From contig JAEZXC010000136.1 in NCBI GenBank assembly GCA_023442845.1, forward strand, positions 1-42,150: a stretch of DNA of 42,150 nucleotides, in the 5' to 3' direction. The notes beneath the pieces were generated by a model. The model ran no database searches. It was given only the letters and a program-made list of their open reading frames with translations, and was not told the origin of the DNA. This DNA is from Actinomycetes bacterium. Its GTDB lineage: Bacteria > Actinomycetota > Actinomycetes > Actinomycetales > Demequinaceae. Shown piece after piece: positions 25,228 through 33,794 of this stretch. Each line of letters begins with the position of its first letter. Within the stretch, counting starts at the first letter, position 1. The position numbers and the translations under genes are program-made.

Positions 25228-25697
25228 TGCCTCGCAAGGGACCGGCGCCTAAGCGCCCCATCATCAATGACCCGGTCTACGGCGCCCCCGTCGTGACGCA
25301 GCTGATCAACAAGGTGCTGCTTGACGGCAAGCGCTCCGTTGCTGAGGCAATTGTCTACAACGCCCTTGAAGGTGTTCGCGAGAAGAGCGGCCAGGACCCG
25401 GTGACGGTTCTCAAGCGTGCGCTCGACAACGTGCGTCCCGCCCTTGAAGTCCGTAGCCGCCGTGTGGGTGGCGCCACGTACCAGGTGCCGGTTGACGTGC
25501 GCCCCGTGCGTGCGACGACGCTTGCGCTTCGCTGGCTCGTTGACTTCGCTCGCAAGCGTCGTGAGAACACGATGACTGAACGCTTGATGAACGAGATCCT
25601 TGACGCTTCGAACGGCCTCGGCGCCGCGGTGAAGCGTCGCGAGGACATGCACAAGATGGCCGACTCGAACAAGGCGTTTGCGCACTACCGCTGGTAG
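25227..25697 (+). CDS. rpsG: 30S ribosomal protein S7
   Basis: This 156-residue S7 nucleates assembly of the 30S head and contacts the E-site tRNA. The N-terminus MPRKGPAPKR and the segments LLDGKRSVAEAIVYNALEG and RRVGGATYQVPV are typical. It ends FAHYRW, as expected. The one-base overlap with rpsL makes translation coupled; no separate Shine-Dalgarno is needed although GGAGAAGAAG lies in the end of rpsL. In E. coli S7 is the autoregulator of the str operon; whether that holds here is unknown. Confidence 0.98.
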   Translation: MPRKGPAPKRPIINDPVYGAPVVTQLINKVLLDGKRSVAEAIVYNALEGVREKSGQDPVTVLKRALDNVRPALEVRSRRVGGATYQVPVDVRPVRATTLALRWLVDFARKRRENTMTERLMNEILDASNGLGAAVKRREDMHKMADSNKAFAHYRW

Positions 25698-25740
25698 TCG
25701 CCGCTGAGTTCGAGGGAACACAGAACTTTAGGAGAACCCC

Positions 25741-27855
25741 GTGGCACAGGACGTGCTCACTGACCTGAACAAGGTCCGCAACATCGGCATCATGGCTCAC
25801 ATTGATGCAGGCAAGACCACGACCACTGAGCGCATCTTGTTCTACACGGGTGTGAACTACAAGATCGGCGAGACCCACGACGGCGCCTCCACCACCGACT
25901 GGATGGAGCAGGAGCAGGAGCGTGGGATCACTATCACCTCCGCCGCTGTGACCTGCTTCTGGAACAACAACCAGATCAACATCATCGACACCCCTGGGCA
26001 CGTCGACTTCACCGTCGAGGTTGAGCGCTCGCTGCGCGTTCTTGACGGCGCGGTCGCGGTGTTCGACGGCAAAGAGGGCGTGGAGCCCCAGTCCGAGACG
26101 GTGTGGCGTCAGGCCGACAAGTACAACGTGCCGCGCATTTGCTTCGTCAACAAGATGGACAAACTCGGCGCTGACTTCTACTTCACGGTTGGCACCATCA
26201 AGTCGCGCCTCGGCGCTCGCCCGCTCGTCATTCAGTTGCCGATCGGTTCCGAGAACGACTTCATCGGCGTGGTTGACCTTGTTGAAATGCGTGCCCTCGT
26301 GTGGCCCGGCGACTCCAAGGGTGACGTGACGATGGGTGCCAAGTACGACGTCGTCGAGATCCCGGCCGACCTTCAGGCCAAGGCCGACGAATACCGTGCC
26401 GAGCTGCTGGAGGCCGTTGCCGAGTCGAGCGACGAGCTTCTTGAGAAGTACCTCGGCGGCGAGGAACTGACGGTCGCCGAAATCAAGGCCGGCATCCGCA
26501 AGATGGTCGTCAACTCGGAGATCTACCCCGTGTTGTGCGGCTCGGCGTTTAAGAACCGCGGTGTGCAGCCCATGCTCGACGCTGTTGTTGACTACTTGCC
26601 GTCGCCGCTCGATGTGCCGTCGATCGATGGCCACGACGTCCACGACGAGGAAACGATCATCGAGCGTCACGCCGATGCGTCGGAGCCTTTCTCTGCGCTT
26701 GCCTTCAAGATCGCAGTGCACCCCTTCTTTGGAAAGCTCACGTACGTCCGTGTGTACTCCGGTGCCATGGACTCCGGTGCGCAGGTGCTCAACGCGACGA
26801 AGGGCAAGAAGGAGCGCATCGGCAAGATCTTCCAGATGCACGCCAACAAGGAGAACCCGGTGACCGCGATGTCCGCCGGTCACATCTACGCCGTCATTGG
26901 CCTCAAGGACACCACCACCGGTGACACCCTGTGCGATCAGAACTCGCCAGTGGTGCTTGAGTCGATGACCTTCCCTGAGCCCGTCATTCACGTGGCCGTG
27001 GAGCCGCGCACCAAGGGCGACCAGGAGAAGATGTCGATCGCGATTCAGAAGCTCGCTGAGGAGGACCCGACCTTCCGTGTTCGCCTCGACGAGGAGTCCG
27101 GCGAAACCGTGATCTCCGGCATGGGTGAGCTTCACCTCGACATCATCATTGACCGCATGCGCCGCGAGTTTAAGGTCGACGCAAACGTCGGTGCACCGCA
27201 GGTTGCCTACCGCGAGACCCTGCGTCGCGCGGTCGAGAAGTACGACTACACCCACAAGAAGCAGACGGGTGGATCGGGCCAGTTCGCTAAGGTCCAGATC
27301 ACGCTCGAGCCGCTCCCCGCGGATTCGGATGTTCAGTACGAGTACGTGAACGCCGTCACCGGTGGGCGTGTGCCGAGGGAGTACATTCCTTCTGTCGACG
27401 CCGGCATCCAGGACGCGATGCAGCTCGGTGTGCTCGCTGGCTTCCCGGTGGTCGGTGTGCGCGCCACGCTCGTCGATGGTGCGTATCACGATGTTGACTC
27501 GTCCGAAATGGCGTTCAAGATTGCTGGGTCGATGGCCTTCAAGGAGGCCGCTCGCAAGGCAGACCCGGCTCTGTTGGAGCCCGTCATGTCGGTCGAGGTA
27601 CGTACGCCTGAGGAGTACATGGGCGACGTCATCGGCGACCTGAACTCACGTCGTGGCCAAATCCGTTCGATGACGGACGCGGCTGGCGTGAAGGTCATCG
27701 ATTCTTTGGTGCCGTTGTCGGAGATGTTCGGCTACGTCGGCGACCTGCGTTCCAAGACGCAGGGGCGTGCGGTGTACTCGATGACGTTCGACAGCTACGC
27801 CGAGGTTCCTCGCAATGTTGCCGAGGAGATCATTGCCAAGACCCGGGGCGAGTAG
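25741..27855 (+). CDS. fusA: Elongation factor G
   Basis: This 704-residue translational GTPase drives tRNA/mRNA translocation and ribosome recycling with RRF. The P-loop AHIDAGKTTTTE spans 19-30. Switch II is DTPGHVDFTVEVERSLRVLDGAV, and the base-specificity motif is NKMDK. Domain IV, which inserts into the A site, includes GGSGQFAKVQI and VPREYIPSVDAGIQDAM. GTG start with TTTAGGAG. Full length, no sign of a fusidic-acid-type duplication (only one fusA in the window). Confidence 0.99.
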   Translation: MAQDVLTDLNKVRNIGIMAHIDAGKTTTTERILFYTGVNYKIGETHDGASTTDWMEQEQERGITITSAAVTCFWNNNQINIIDTPGHVDFTVEVERSLRVLDGAVAVFDGKEGVEPQSETVWRQADKYNVPRICFVNKMDKLGADFYFTVGTIKSRLGARPLVIQLPIGSENDFIGVVDLVEMRALVWPGDSKGDVTMGAKYDVVEIPADLQAKADEYRAELLEAVAESSDELLEKYLGGEELTVAEIKAGIRKMVVNSEIYPVLCGSAFKNRGVQPMLDAVVDYLPSPLDVPSIDGHDVHDEETIIERHADASEPFSALAFKIAVHPFFGKLTYVRVYSGAMDSGAQVLNATKGKKERIGKIFQMHANKENPVTAMSAGHIYAVIGLKDTTTGDTLCDQNSPVVLESMTFPEPVIHVAVEPRTKGDQEKMSIAIQKLAEEDPTFRVRLDEESGETVISGMGELHLDIIIDRMRREFKVDANVGAPQVAYRETLRRAVEKYDYTHKKQTGGSGQFAKVQITLEPLPADSDVQYEYVNAVTGGRVPREYIPSVDAGIQDAMQLGVLAGFPVVGVRATLVDGAYHDVDSSEMAFKIAGSMAFKEAARKADPALLEPVMSVEVRTPEEYMGDVIGDLNSRRGQIRSMTDAAGVKVIDSLVPLSEMFGYVGDLRSKTQGRAVYSMTFDSYAEVPRNVAEEIIAKTRGE

Positions 27856-27897
27856 TCCCTACGGTTGAAAATAGGAAACAATAACGACCAGTAGGGA
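27856..27897 (+). other. Inverted repeat in the fusA-tuf spacer
   Basis: TCCCTAC (27856-27862) pairs with GTAGGGA (27891-27897) around an A-rich 28-nt loop that holds ATAGGAAACAATAACG. The A-rich loop is unusual in this GC-rich window and could be a ribosomal, RNase or promoter site. I find no convincing -35/-10 pair there. Confidence 0.4.
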
Positions 27898-27977
27898 TGC
27901 CGCCACCAGCGTCGGGCAACGGCCAGCGCACGTGACACATCACTACCCGAGTCTCATTCACACAGGAGGAAGCCAAC

Positions 27978-29168
27978 ATGGCTAAGGCCAAGTTCGAGCG
28001 GACCAAGCCGCACGTGAACATCGGCACCATCGGTCACGTCGACCACGGTAAGACGACGCTGACCGCTGCCATCTCAAAGGTTCTGCACGACAAGTTCCCG
28101 GACCTTAACCCCTTCACGCCTTTCGATGACATCGACAAGGCCCCTGAAGAGCGCGAGCGTGGTATCACGATCAACATCTCGCACATCGAGTACCAGACCG
28201 AGAAGCGCCACTACGCGCACGTCGACGCCCCTGGTCACGCCGACTACATCAAGAACATGATTACCGGTGCGGCTCAGATGGACGGCGCGATCCTCGTGGT
28301 CGCCGCTACCGACGGCCCGATGGCGCAGACGCGCGAGCACGTGCTTCTCGCTCGCCAGGTTGGCGTGCCTTACCTGCTCGTTGCACTCAACAAGTCCGAC
28401 ATGGTCGACGACGAGGAGATCCTCGAGCTCGTTGAGGTCGAGGTGCGCGAGCTCCTCTCCTCGCAGGGCTTCGACGGCGACAACGCCCCCGTGGTGCGCG
28501 TCTCCGCTCTTAAGGCTCTCGAGGGCGACCCCGAGTGGAGCAAGACTGTCGAGGCGCTCATGGACGCGGTGGACGAGAACGTCCCCGAGCCCGTGCGTGA
28601 CATGGACAAGCCCTTCCTCATGCCGATCGAGGACGTCTTCACGATCACCGGTCGTGGCACCGTCGTCACCGGCAAGGTGGAGCGCGGCAAGCTCAAGATC
28701 AACTCTGAGGTCGAGATCCTCGGTATCCGTGAGCCCCAGAAGACCACGGTCACCGGTATCGAGATGTTCCACAAGCAGATGGACGAGGCGTGGGCCGGTG
28801 AGAACTGTGGTCTGCTCCTTCGCGGTACCAAGCGCGAGGACGTCGAGCGCGGCCAGGTTGTGGTTGCCCCCGGCACCACCACCCCGCACACGCAGTTCGA
28901 GGGCAAGTGCTACATCCTCACGAAGGACGAGGGTGGCCGTCACAACCCGTTCTACTCGAACTACCGTCCGCAGTTCTACATCCGCACCACGGACGTCACT
29001 GGCGTCATCACGCTGCCCGAGGGCTCCGAGATGGTCATGCCTGGTGACACCACCGAGATGACGGTTGAGCTCATTCAGCCCATCGCCCTCGAAGAGGGTC
29101 AGGGCTTCGCGATCCGTGAGGGTGGCCGCACCGTTGGTTCGGGTACCGTCACCAAGATCCTCAAGTAG
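27978..29168 (+). CDS. tuf: Elongation factor Tu
   Basis: This 396-residue GTPase delivers aminoacyl-tRNA to the ribosome. The P-loop is GHVDHGKT (19-26), switch II is DAPGHADYIKNM and the base-specificity motif is NKSD. Domains II and III follow with GRGTVVTGKVERG and the C-terminal FAIREGGRTVGSGTVTKI. Shine-Dalgarno CAGGAGGAAG is very strong, as expected for the most abundant protein. A 122-nt spacer separates it from fusA. It is followed by a 15-bp hairpin. Only one tuf copy is seen here. Confidence 0.99.
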   Translation: MAKAKFERTKPHVNIGTIGHVDHGKTTLTAAISKVLHDKFPDLNPFTPFDDIDKAPEERERGITINISHIEYQTEKRHYAHVDAPGHADYIKNMITGAAQMDGAILVVAATDGPMAQTREHVLLARQVGVPYLLVALNKSDMVDDEEILELVEVEVRELLSSQGFDGDNAPVVRVSALKALEGDPEWSKTVEALMDAVDENVPEPVRDMDKPFLMPIEDVFTITGRGTVVTGKVERGKLKINSEVEILGIREPQKTTVTGIEMFHKQMDEAWAGENCGLLLRGTKREDVERGQVVVAPGTTTPHTQFEGKCYILTKDEGGRHNPFYSNYRPQFYIRTTDVTGVITLPEGSEMVMPGDTTEMTVELIQPIALEEGQGFAIREGGRTVGSGTVTKILK

Positions 29169-29185
29169 TTCAGCACATCGTGCAG

Positions 29186-29219
29186 GCGAGGGCCCCCGGC
29201 TAATGCCGGGGGCCCTCGC
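29186..29219 (+). terminator. Hairpin terminator after tuf (no U tract)
   Basis: A perfect 15-bp stem (GCGAGGGCCCCCGGC at 29186-29200 with 29205-29219) has a TAAT loop. Few T bases follow, so it is an I-shaped actinobacterial terminator. It is also symmetric on the minus strand. Confidence 0.8.
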
Positions 29220-29255
29220 TATGAACAGACAGAGTCGACTGCGCGTGGACTGAGT

Positions 29256-29285
29256 TTGCGCGCCGGGCACTCCGTCTGGCACACT
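29256..29285 (+). promoter_or_regulatory. Candidate S10 operon promoter
   Basis: TTGCGC (29256-29261) and CACACT (29280-29285) are separated by 18 nt. The -10 is imperfect. The following TATTGC resembles the -10 of the str promoter but lies 23 nt from the -35. Confidence 0.4.
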
Positions 29286-29367
29286 ATTGCGGTTGCCTCT
29301 CGCAGGCAGCCACACGTCTGACCACCACCCCACGAGAAATCGCAGTGGCGCGCGCGCGTTGCGAAGA

Positions 29368-29393
29368 GCGACACGCCCGAGCGCGGGGGGCGG
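29368..29393 (+). promoter_or_regulatory. Shared leader element of the S10 operon
   Basis: GCGACACGCCCG, one base, GCGCGGGGG, one base, CGG. It matches 24780-24805 in the rpsL leader at 24 of 26 positions, while the sequences on either side differ. It lies 43 nt before the rpsJ ATG, compared with 44 nt for rpsL. Placement between promoter and first gene indicates an RNA element common to the two ribosomal operons. Confidence 0.6.
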
Positions 29394-29436
29394 TCGGAAG
29401 ACCACAGATGTACGAGAGAAAAGGCAGAACCACGCC

Positions 29437-29745
29437 ATGGCGGGACAGAAGATCCGCATCCGGCTGAAGAGCTATGACCACGAGGTCATCGACTCCTCGG
29501 CTCGCAAGATCGTCGAGACGGTCACGCGCGCAGGCGCCTCGGTGGTGGGCCCGGTCCCGCTGCCTACGGAAAAGAACGTGTTCGTTGTGATCCGTTCGCC
29601 TCACAAGTACAAGGACTCCCGCGAGCACTTCGAGATGCGCACTCACAAGCGCCTCATCGACATCGTGGACCCGACGCCCAAGGCTGTCGACTCGCTTATG
29701 CGTCTCGACCTGCCGGCCGACGTCAACATCGAAATCAAGCTCTAA
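29437..29745 (+). CDS. rpsJ: 30S ribosomal protein S10 (NusE)
   Basis: This 102-residue S10 is the first gene of the S10 operon and also joins NusB and NusG in antitermination. The sequence MAGQKIRIRLKSYDHEVIDS is the typical start, so ATG 29437 was chosen over the longer frame from 29287. The loop PLPTEKNVFVVIRSPHKYKDSREHFEMRTHKR is intact. The Shine-Dalgarno is weak (AAAAGG about 12 nt away), perhaps because the leader controls initiation. Confidence 0.98.
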   Translation: MAGQKIRIRLKSYDHEVIDSSARKIVETVTRAGASVVGPVPLPTEKNVFVVIRSPHKYKDSREHFEMRTHKRLIDIVDPTPKAVDSLMRLDLPADVNIEIKL

Positions 29746-29767
29746 GGCTGAGAAGGACCCATCCATC

Positions 29768-30430
29768 ATGACTTCGACTTCCAATGCCCAGCGCGCCGTC
29801 ACGGCGTTGCTCGGTACGAAGCTGGGCATGACGCAGGTGTGGGACGACCAGGGGCGCGTTGTGCCCGTGACGGTCATCCAGGTAGACACCAACGTTGTGA
29901 CCCAGGTGCGCAACGCCGAGACTGACGGCTACGACGCTGTTCAGCTCGCGTTCGGGGCGATCGATCCCCGCCGCGTCACCCAGCCGCTGCGCGGCCACTT
30001 TGACAAGGCCGGCGTGACGCCGCGCCGCCACGTCGCCGAAATCCGCACCTCCAACTCCGGCGACTTCTCGCTCGGTCAGGAGATCGCGGCTGACGTGTTT
30101 GAGGTGGGTCAGCTGGTCGACGTGACCGGTACGACCAAGGGCAAGGGAACCGCTGGTGTGATGAAGCGCCACGGATTCAAGGGTGTGAGCGCCTCACACG
30201 GTGCCCACCGCAACCACCGCAAGCCTGGCTCCATCGGTGGCGCGTCCACGCCTTCGCGCGTGTTCCGCGGCCTCAAGATGGCCGGCCGCATGGGTAACGA
30301 GCGCAAGACCGTTCAGAACCTGCGCATCGAGTCGGTGGATGTCGAAAAGGGCTACATCCTCGTTAAGGGTGCAGTCCCCGGTAACAAGGGCGGCGTCGTC
30401 TTGATCCGCTCCGCTGTGAAGGGTGCGTGA
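29768..30430 (+). CDS. rplC: 50S ribosomal protein L3
   Basis: This 220-residue L3 helps organise the peptidyl-transferase centre. LLGTKLGMTQVWDDQGRVVPVTVIQ near the N-terminus and the long loop (KGKGTAGVMKRHGFKG, ASTPSRVFRGLKMAGRMG) that reaches the active site are visible. The few residues before LGTKLGM (MTSTSNAQRAVTAL) are a short extension seen in related actinobacteria. Shine-Dalgarno AGAAGGA. The next gene starts a few bases after or overlapping the stop. Confidence 0.97.
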   Translation: MTSTSNAQRAVTALLGTKLGMTQVWDDQGRVVPVTVIQVDTNVVTQVRNAETDGYDAVQLAFGAIDPRRVTQPLRGHFDKAGVTPRRHVAEIRTSNSGDFSLGQEIAADVFEVGQLVDVTGTTKGKGTAGVMKRHGFKGVSASHGAHRNHRKPGSIGGASTPSRVFRGLKMAGRMGNERKTVQNLRIESVDVEKGYILVKGAVPGNKGGVVLIRSAVKGA

Positions 30431-30435
30431 CAACC

Positions 30436-31134
30436 ATGGCTGACACGCTGACTGTTGACGTCGTCGACGCAAAGGGCAAGAAGGCCGGTACGGCCGAGCT
30501 TCCCGGTGACGTGTTCGACGTCGTGACGAACGTTCCGCTGATCCACCAGGTCGTGGTCGCGCAGCGCGCTGCCGCTCGCCAGGGCACGCACGCGACCAAG
30601 ACGCGTGCGATGGTCTCCGGTGGTGGACGCAAGCCGTACAAGCAGAAGGGCACCGGCCGCGCTCGCCAGGGTTCGACGCGTGCACCCCAGTTCACTGGTG
30701 GTGGCGTCGTTCACGGTCCGCAGCCGCGCGACTACTCGCAGCGCACCCCTAAGAAGATGAAGGCCGCCGCTCTCCGTGGCGCCTTGTCTGACCGGGCTCG
30801 CGCAGGCCGTGTTCACGTGGTCAAGGGTCTTGTCGAGGGCGACGTGCCGTCGACCAAGACCGCGCTGGCCACGTTGGCAGGCATCACCAATGGCCGCTCG
30901 GCTCTCGTGGTGCTCACTCGTAACGACGAGCTCGCATGGAAGTCGCTGCGCAACGCAGCGTGGGTCCACCTGCTCGCCGTTGACCAGCTCAACACGTACG
31001 ACGTTCTCGTGAACGACGACGTGGTGTTCACCGCGGACGCTCTTGAGGCGTTCCTCGCAGGCCCCGCCACGGGTGCTTCGGCCAAGGCCGTTGCAACCGA
31101 GTCCGAGGCTGCTGCCGAGGCGGAGGAGAACTGA
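30436..31134 (+). CDS. rplD: 50S ribosomal protein L4
   Basis: This L4 has 232 residues from ATG 30436. A GTG at 30427 would overlap the rplC stop and add three residues; I prefer the ATG because the GAAGGG upstream lies at a better distance and homologues start M-A/S-D-T-L. The exit-tunnel loop SGGGRKPYKQKGTGRARQGS is wild type at the macrolide-contact segment. A C-terminal Ala/Glu-rich tail (AKAVATESEAAAEAEEN) is an actinobacterial feature. In E. coli L4 represses the S10 operon through its leader; the role here is unknown. Confidence 0.96.
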   Translation: MADTLTVDVVDAKGKKAGTAELPGDVFDVVTNVPLIHQVVVAQRAAARQGTHATKTRAMVSGGGRKPYKQKGTGRARQGSTRAPQFTGGGVVHGPQPRDYSQRTPKKMKAAALRGALSDRARAGRVHVVKGLVEGDVPSTKTALATLAGITNGRSALVVLTRNDELAWKSLRNAAWVHLLAVDQLNTYDVLVNDDVVFTADALEAFLAGPATGASAKAVATESEAAAEAEEN

Positions 31135-31135
31135 C

Positions 31136-31438
31136 ATGACGATTGGCAAGGACCCCCGCGACATCATCATCCGACCCGTTGTGTCGGAGAAGAGCTATGG
31201 GCTCATGGATGAGGGCAAGTACACCTTCGAGGTGGACCCCCGTTCCAACAAGACTGAGATCAAGATCGCCGTTGAGCAGATCTTTGGTGTGAAGGTCGAG
31301 TCCGTGAACACGATCAACCGCAAGGGCAAGGCGCGTCGCACGCGCTTTGGCATGGGCAAGCGCAAGGACATCAAGCGCGCAATCGTCACCGTCGCCGGTG
31401 ATGGCGTGATCGATGTCTTCAGCGGCCAGGCCAGCTGA
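31136..31438 (+). CDS. rplW: 50S ribosomal protein L23
   Basis: This 100-residue L23 sits at the tunnel exit and docks trigger factor and SRP. ATG 31136 follows the rplD stop by one base; the longer frame from 31043 overlaps rplD and is rejected. RDIIIRPVVSEKSYGLMDEGKYTFEV is the family N-terminus. The rRNA-binding loop NRKGKARRTRFGMGKRKDIKRA is intact. Confidence 0.97.
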   Translation: MTIGKDPRDIIIRPVVSEKSYGLMDEGKYTFEVDPRSNKTEIKIAVEQIFGVKVESVNTINRKGKARRTRFGMGKRKDIKRAIVTVAGDGVIDVFSGQAS

Positions 31439-31454
31439 GTAAGGGACAGGAACA

Positions 31455-32294
31455 ATGGCTATTCGCAAGTACAAGCCGACGACGCCGGGCCGCCGTGGCT
31501 CGTCCGTCGCCGACTTCGTCGAGGTGACCCGTTCGGAGCCCGAGAAGTCGCTGGTTCGTCCGCTGAGCAAGAAGGGCGGCCGTAACAACACGGGCCGTAT
31601 CACCACCCGTCACAAGGGTGGTGGCCACAAGCGTGCCTACCGCGTGATCGACTTCCGTCGTAACGACAAGGATGGCGTGCCCGCCACCGTTGCTCACATC
31701 GAGTACGACCCCAACCGCACCGCGCGCATCGCGCTGCTGCACTACGCGGACGGCGAGAAGCGCTACATAGTGGCGCCTGACCGCTTGAAGCAGGGTGACG
31801 TGGTTGAGTCGGGTTCTGCTGCTGACATCAAGCCGGGCAACAACCTGCCGCTGCGCAACATCCCCACGGGTACCGTTGTGCACGCGATCGAGCTTCGCCC
31901 GGGTGGCGGCGCCAAGATCGCGCGCTCGGCTGGCGCCTCGGTTCAGCTCGTCGCCAAGGACGGTCCCTACGCTCAGCTGCGTATGCCGTCCGGCGAAATC
32001 CGCAACGTCGATGCGCGTTGCCGCGCCACCATCGGTGAGGTCGGCAACTCCGAGCAGTCGAACATCAACTGGGGTAAGGCCGGCCGCATGCGCTGGAAGG
32101 GCAAGCGCCCGACCGTGCGTGGTGTCGTGATGAACCCGGTGGACCACCCCCACGGTGGTGGTGAAGGCAAGACCTCGGGTGGTCGTCACCCGGTCAGCCC
32201 CTGGGGTAAGCCGGAAGGCCGCACCCGTAAGGCCAACAAGGAAAGCGACAAGCTCATCGTGCGTCGCCGTCGTTCTGGCAAGAACAAGCGATAA
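31455..32294 (+). CDS. rplB: 50S ribosomal protein L2
   Basis: This 279-residue L2 is one of the most conserved 50S proteins and is needed for subunit joining. MAIRKYKPTTPGRRGSSVADF begins the protein. The C-terminal part contains GVVMNPVDHPHGGGEGKTSGG, which includes the conserved His near the peptidyl-transferase centre, and a basic tail. Shine-Dalgarno AAGGGACAGGAAC. Confidence 0.98.
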   Translation: MAIRKYKPTTPGRRGSSVADFVEVTRSEPEKSLVRPLSKKGGRNNTGRITTRHKGGGHKRAYRVIDFRRNDKDGVPATVAHIEYDPNRTARIALLHYADGEKRYIVAPDRLKQGDVVESGSAADIKPGNNLPLRNIPTGTVVHAIELRPGGGAKIARSAGASVQLVAKDGPYAQLRMPSGEIRNVDARCRATIGEVGNSEQSNINWGKAGRMRWKGKRPTVRGVVMNPVDHPHGGGEGKTSGGRHPVSPWGKPEGRTRKANKESDKLIVRRRRSGKNKR

Positions 32295-32306
32295 GGAGCC
32301 TGACAG

Positions 32307-32585
32307 ATGCCTCGTAGCCTCAAGAAGGGCCCCTTCGTTGACGGCCACCTTCAGAAGAAGGTGGACTCCCAGAACGAAGCGGGTACCAAGAACGTCATCA
32401 AGACCTGGTCACGCCGCAGCGTGATCACGCCCGATTTCCTGGGCCACACCTTTGCGGTGCACGACGGCCGCAAGCACGTCCCGGTGTTCGTCACCGAGTC
32501 GATGGTGGGCCACAAGCTCGGAGAGTTCGCTCCCACGCGCACGTTCCGCAGCCACGTCAAGGACGACCGAAAGGGCCGCCGCTAA
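32307..32585 (+). CDS. rpsS: 30S ribosomal protein S19
   Basis: This 92-residue S19 binds 16S rRNA in the 30S head with S13. MPRSLKKGPFVDGHLQKKV and ITPDFLGHTFAVHDGRKHVPVFV are typical. Shine-Dalgarno TAAGGAG overlaps the rplB stop, 12 nt upstream of the ATG. The gene is of normal length and tightly spaced within the S10 cluster. Confidence 0.98.
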   Translation: MPRSLKKGPFVDGHLQKKVDSQNEAGTKNVIKTWSRRSVITPDFLGHTFAVHDGRKHVPVFVTESMVGHKLGEFAPTRTFRSHVKDDRKGRR

Positions 32586-32613
32586 GGCGCGCCCTGCATA
32601 AGGAGTACACAAC

Positions 32614-32979
32614 ATGGAAGCCAAGGCGCAGACGCGGTACCTCCGCGTGACCGCCCAGAAGGCACGCCGCGTGGTGAACCTGGTGCGCGGTCAGAACGCG
32701 GTTGAGGCCGCTGCCTCGCTCAAGTTCCAGCCGCAGGCGGTTGCCGCCGACGTGCGCAAGCTGATCGAGTCGGCAATTGCTAACGCCCGCGTGAAGGCCG
32801 ATGCCGCCGGAGAGCGCTTTGACGAGCGCGAACTGGTCATCACCTCGATCACCGTCGACGAAGGCCCCACGATGAAGCGGATCCGTCCGCGTGCACAGGG
32901 CCGTGCCAACCGAATCAACAAGCGCACCAGCCACCTCAGCGTGACGGTCGCAACGCCTGTCAAGGAAGGGGCCAAGTAA
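32614..32979 (+). CDS. rplV: 50S ribosomal protein L22
   Basis: This 121-residue L22 lines the exit tunnel. The sequence AQTRYLRVTAQKARRVVNLVRGQ is the family start and the beta-hairpin tip GPTMKRIRPRAQGRANRINKRTSH that reaches the tunnel constriction is wild type. Shine-Dalgarno AAGGAG. The stop overlaps the rpsC start (TAATG). Confidence 0.97.
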   Translation: MEAKAQTRYLRVTAQKARRVVNLVRGQNAVEAAASLKFQPQAVAADVRKLIESAIANARVKADAAGERFDERELVITSITVDEGPTMKRIRPRAQGRANRINKRTSHLSVTVATPVKEGAK

Positions 32980-33791
32980 TGGGTCAGAAGGTCAACCCGC
33001 ACGGCTACCGCCTGGGCATCACGACCGACCACCGTTCACGGTGGTTCGCCGACTCGACCAAGAAGGGCGAGCGCTACCGCGACTACGTGGACGAGGACGT
33101 CAAGATCCGTCGTCTCATGAAGCGCGACCTTGAGCGTGCAGGCGTGGCGAAGGTGGAGATCGAGCGCACCCGTGAGCGTGTGCGTGTCGACCTGCACACC
33201 GCACGTCCCGGCATCGTCATCGGTCGCCGTGGTGCGGAGGCCGACAAGCTGCGTGCCTCGCTCGAGAAGCTGACCGGCAAGCAGGTTCAGCTGAACATCC
33301 TCGAAGTGAAGAACGCCGAGATCGACGCGCAGCTTGTTGCTCAGGGCATTGCCGAGCAGCTCGCCTCGCGTGTCGCATTCCGTCGTGCCATGCGCAAGGG
33401 CATCCAGTCCGCGCTGCGTGCCGGTGCAAAGGGCATTCGAGTCCAGTGCTCGGGCCGCCTGGGCGGCGCCGAAATGTCGCGTTCGGAGTTCTACCGTGAG
33501 GGTCGTGTTCCGCTGCACACGTTGCGCGCCAACATCGACTTCGGTTTCTTTGAGGCCCGTACGACCTTTGGTCAGATTGGCGTCAAGGTCTGGATCTACA
33601 AGGGCGACATGACGGAGAAGGAGTGGGCTGCTGAGCAGGCTAAGGCTCCTCGTCCGCAACGTGGCCGTGGCGAGCGTGGCGGCGACCGTGGTGGGCGTGG
33701 CCCGCGTCGGGACGACGTTGCTCGTGGCCCCGAGGCTGCCGCCGCCCCTGCCGCTGAGGCCCCCGCGGCCGATGCTGGGAAGGAGAGCTAA
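32979..33791 (+). CDS. rpsC: 30S ribosomal protein S3 with Arg/Gly and Ala/Pro-rich tail
   Basis: This 270-residue S3 is part of the mRNA entry helicase. GQKVNPHGYRLGITTDHRSRWFAD starts the protein. The KH domain has IVIGRRGAEADKLRASLEKLTGK with a GxxG-type GRRG. The core ends near 213 and a 57-residue tail follows: an Arg/Gly stretch (RGRGERGGDRGGRGPRRDD) then Ala/Pro/Glu. Such tails are common in actinobacterial S3 and are likely disordered RNA-contacting arms. Start overlaps rplV stop by one base. Confidence 0.97.
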   Translation: MGQKVNPHGYRLGITTDHRSRWFADSTKKGERYRDYVDEDVKIRRLMKRDLERAGVAKVEIERTRERVRVDLHTARPGIVIGRRGAEADKLRASLEKLTGKQVQLNILEVKNAEIDAQLVAQGIAEQLASRVAFRRAMRKGIQSALRAGAKGIRVQCSGRLGGAEMSRSEFYREGRVPLHTLRANIDFGFFEARTTFGQIGVKVWIYKGDMTEKEWAAEQAKAPRPQRGRGERGGDRGGRGPRRDDVARGPEAAAAPAAEAPAADAGKES

Positions 33792-33794
33792 GTC

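Noticed and set aside
25411..27489. 692-codon open frame antisense to rpsG-fusA
   Set aside because: It mirrors fusA, is rich in His/Leu/Val/Arg/Asp as expected for antisense of GC-rich codons, has no Shine-Dalgarno and no recognisable domain.
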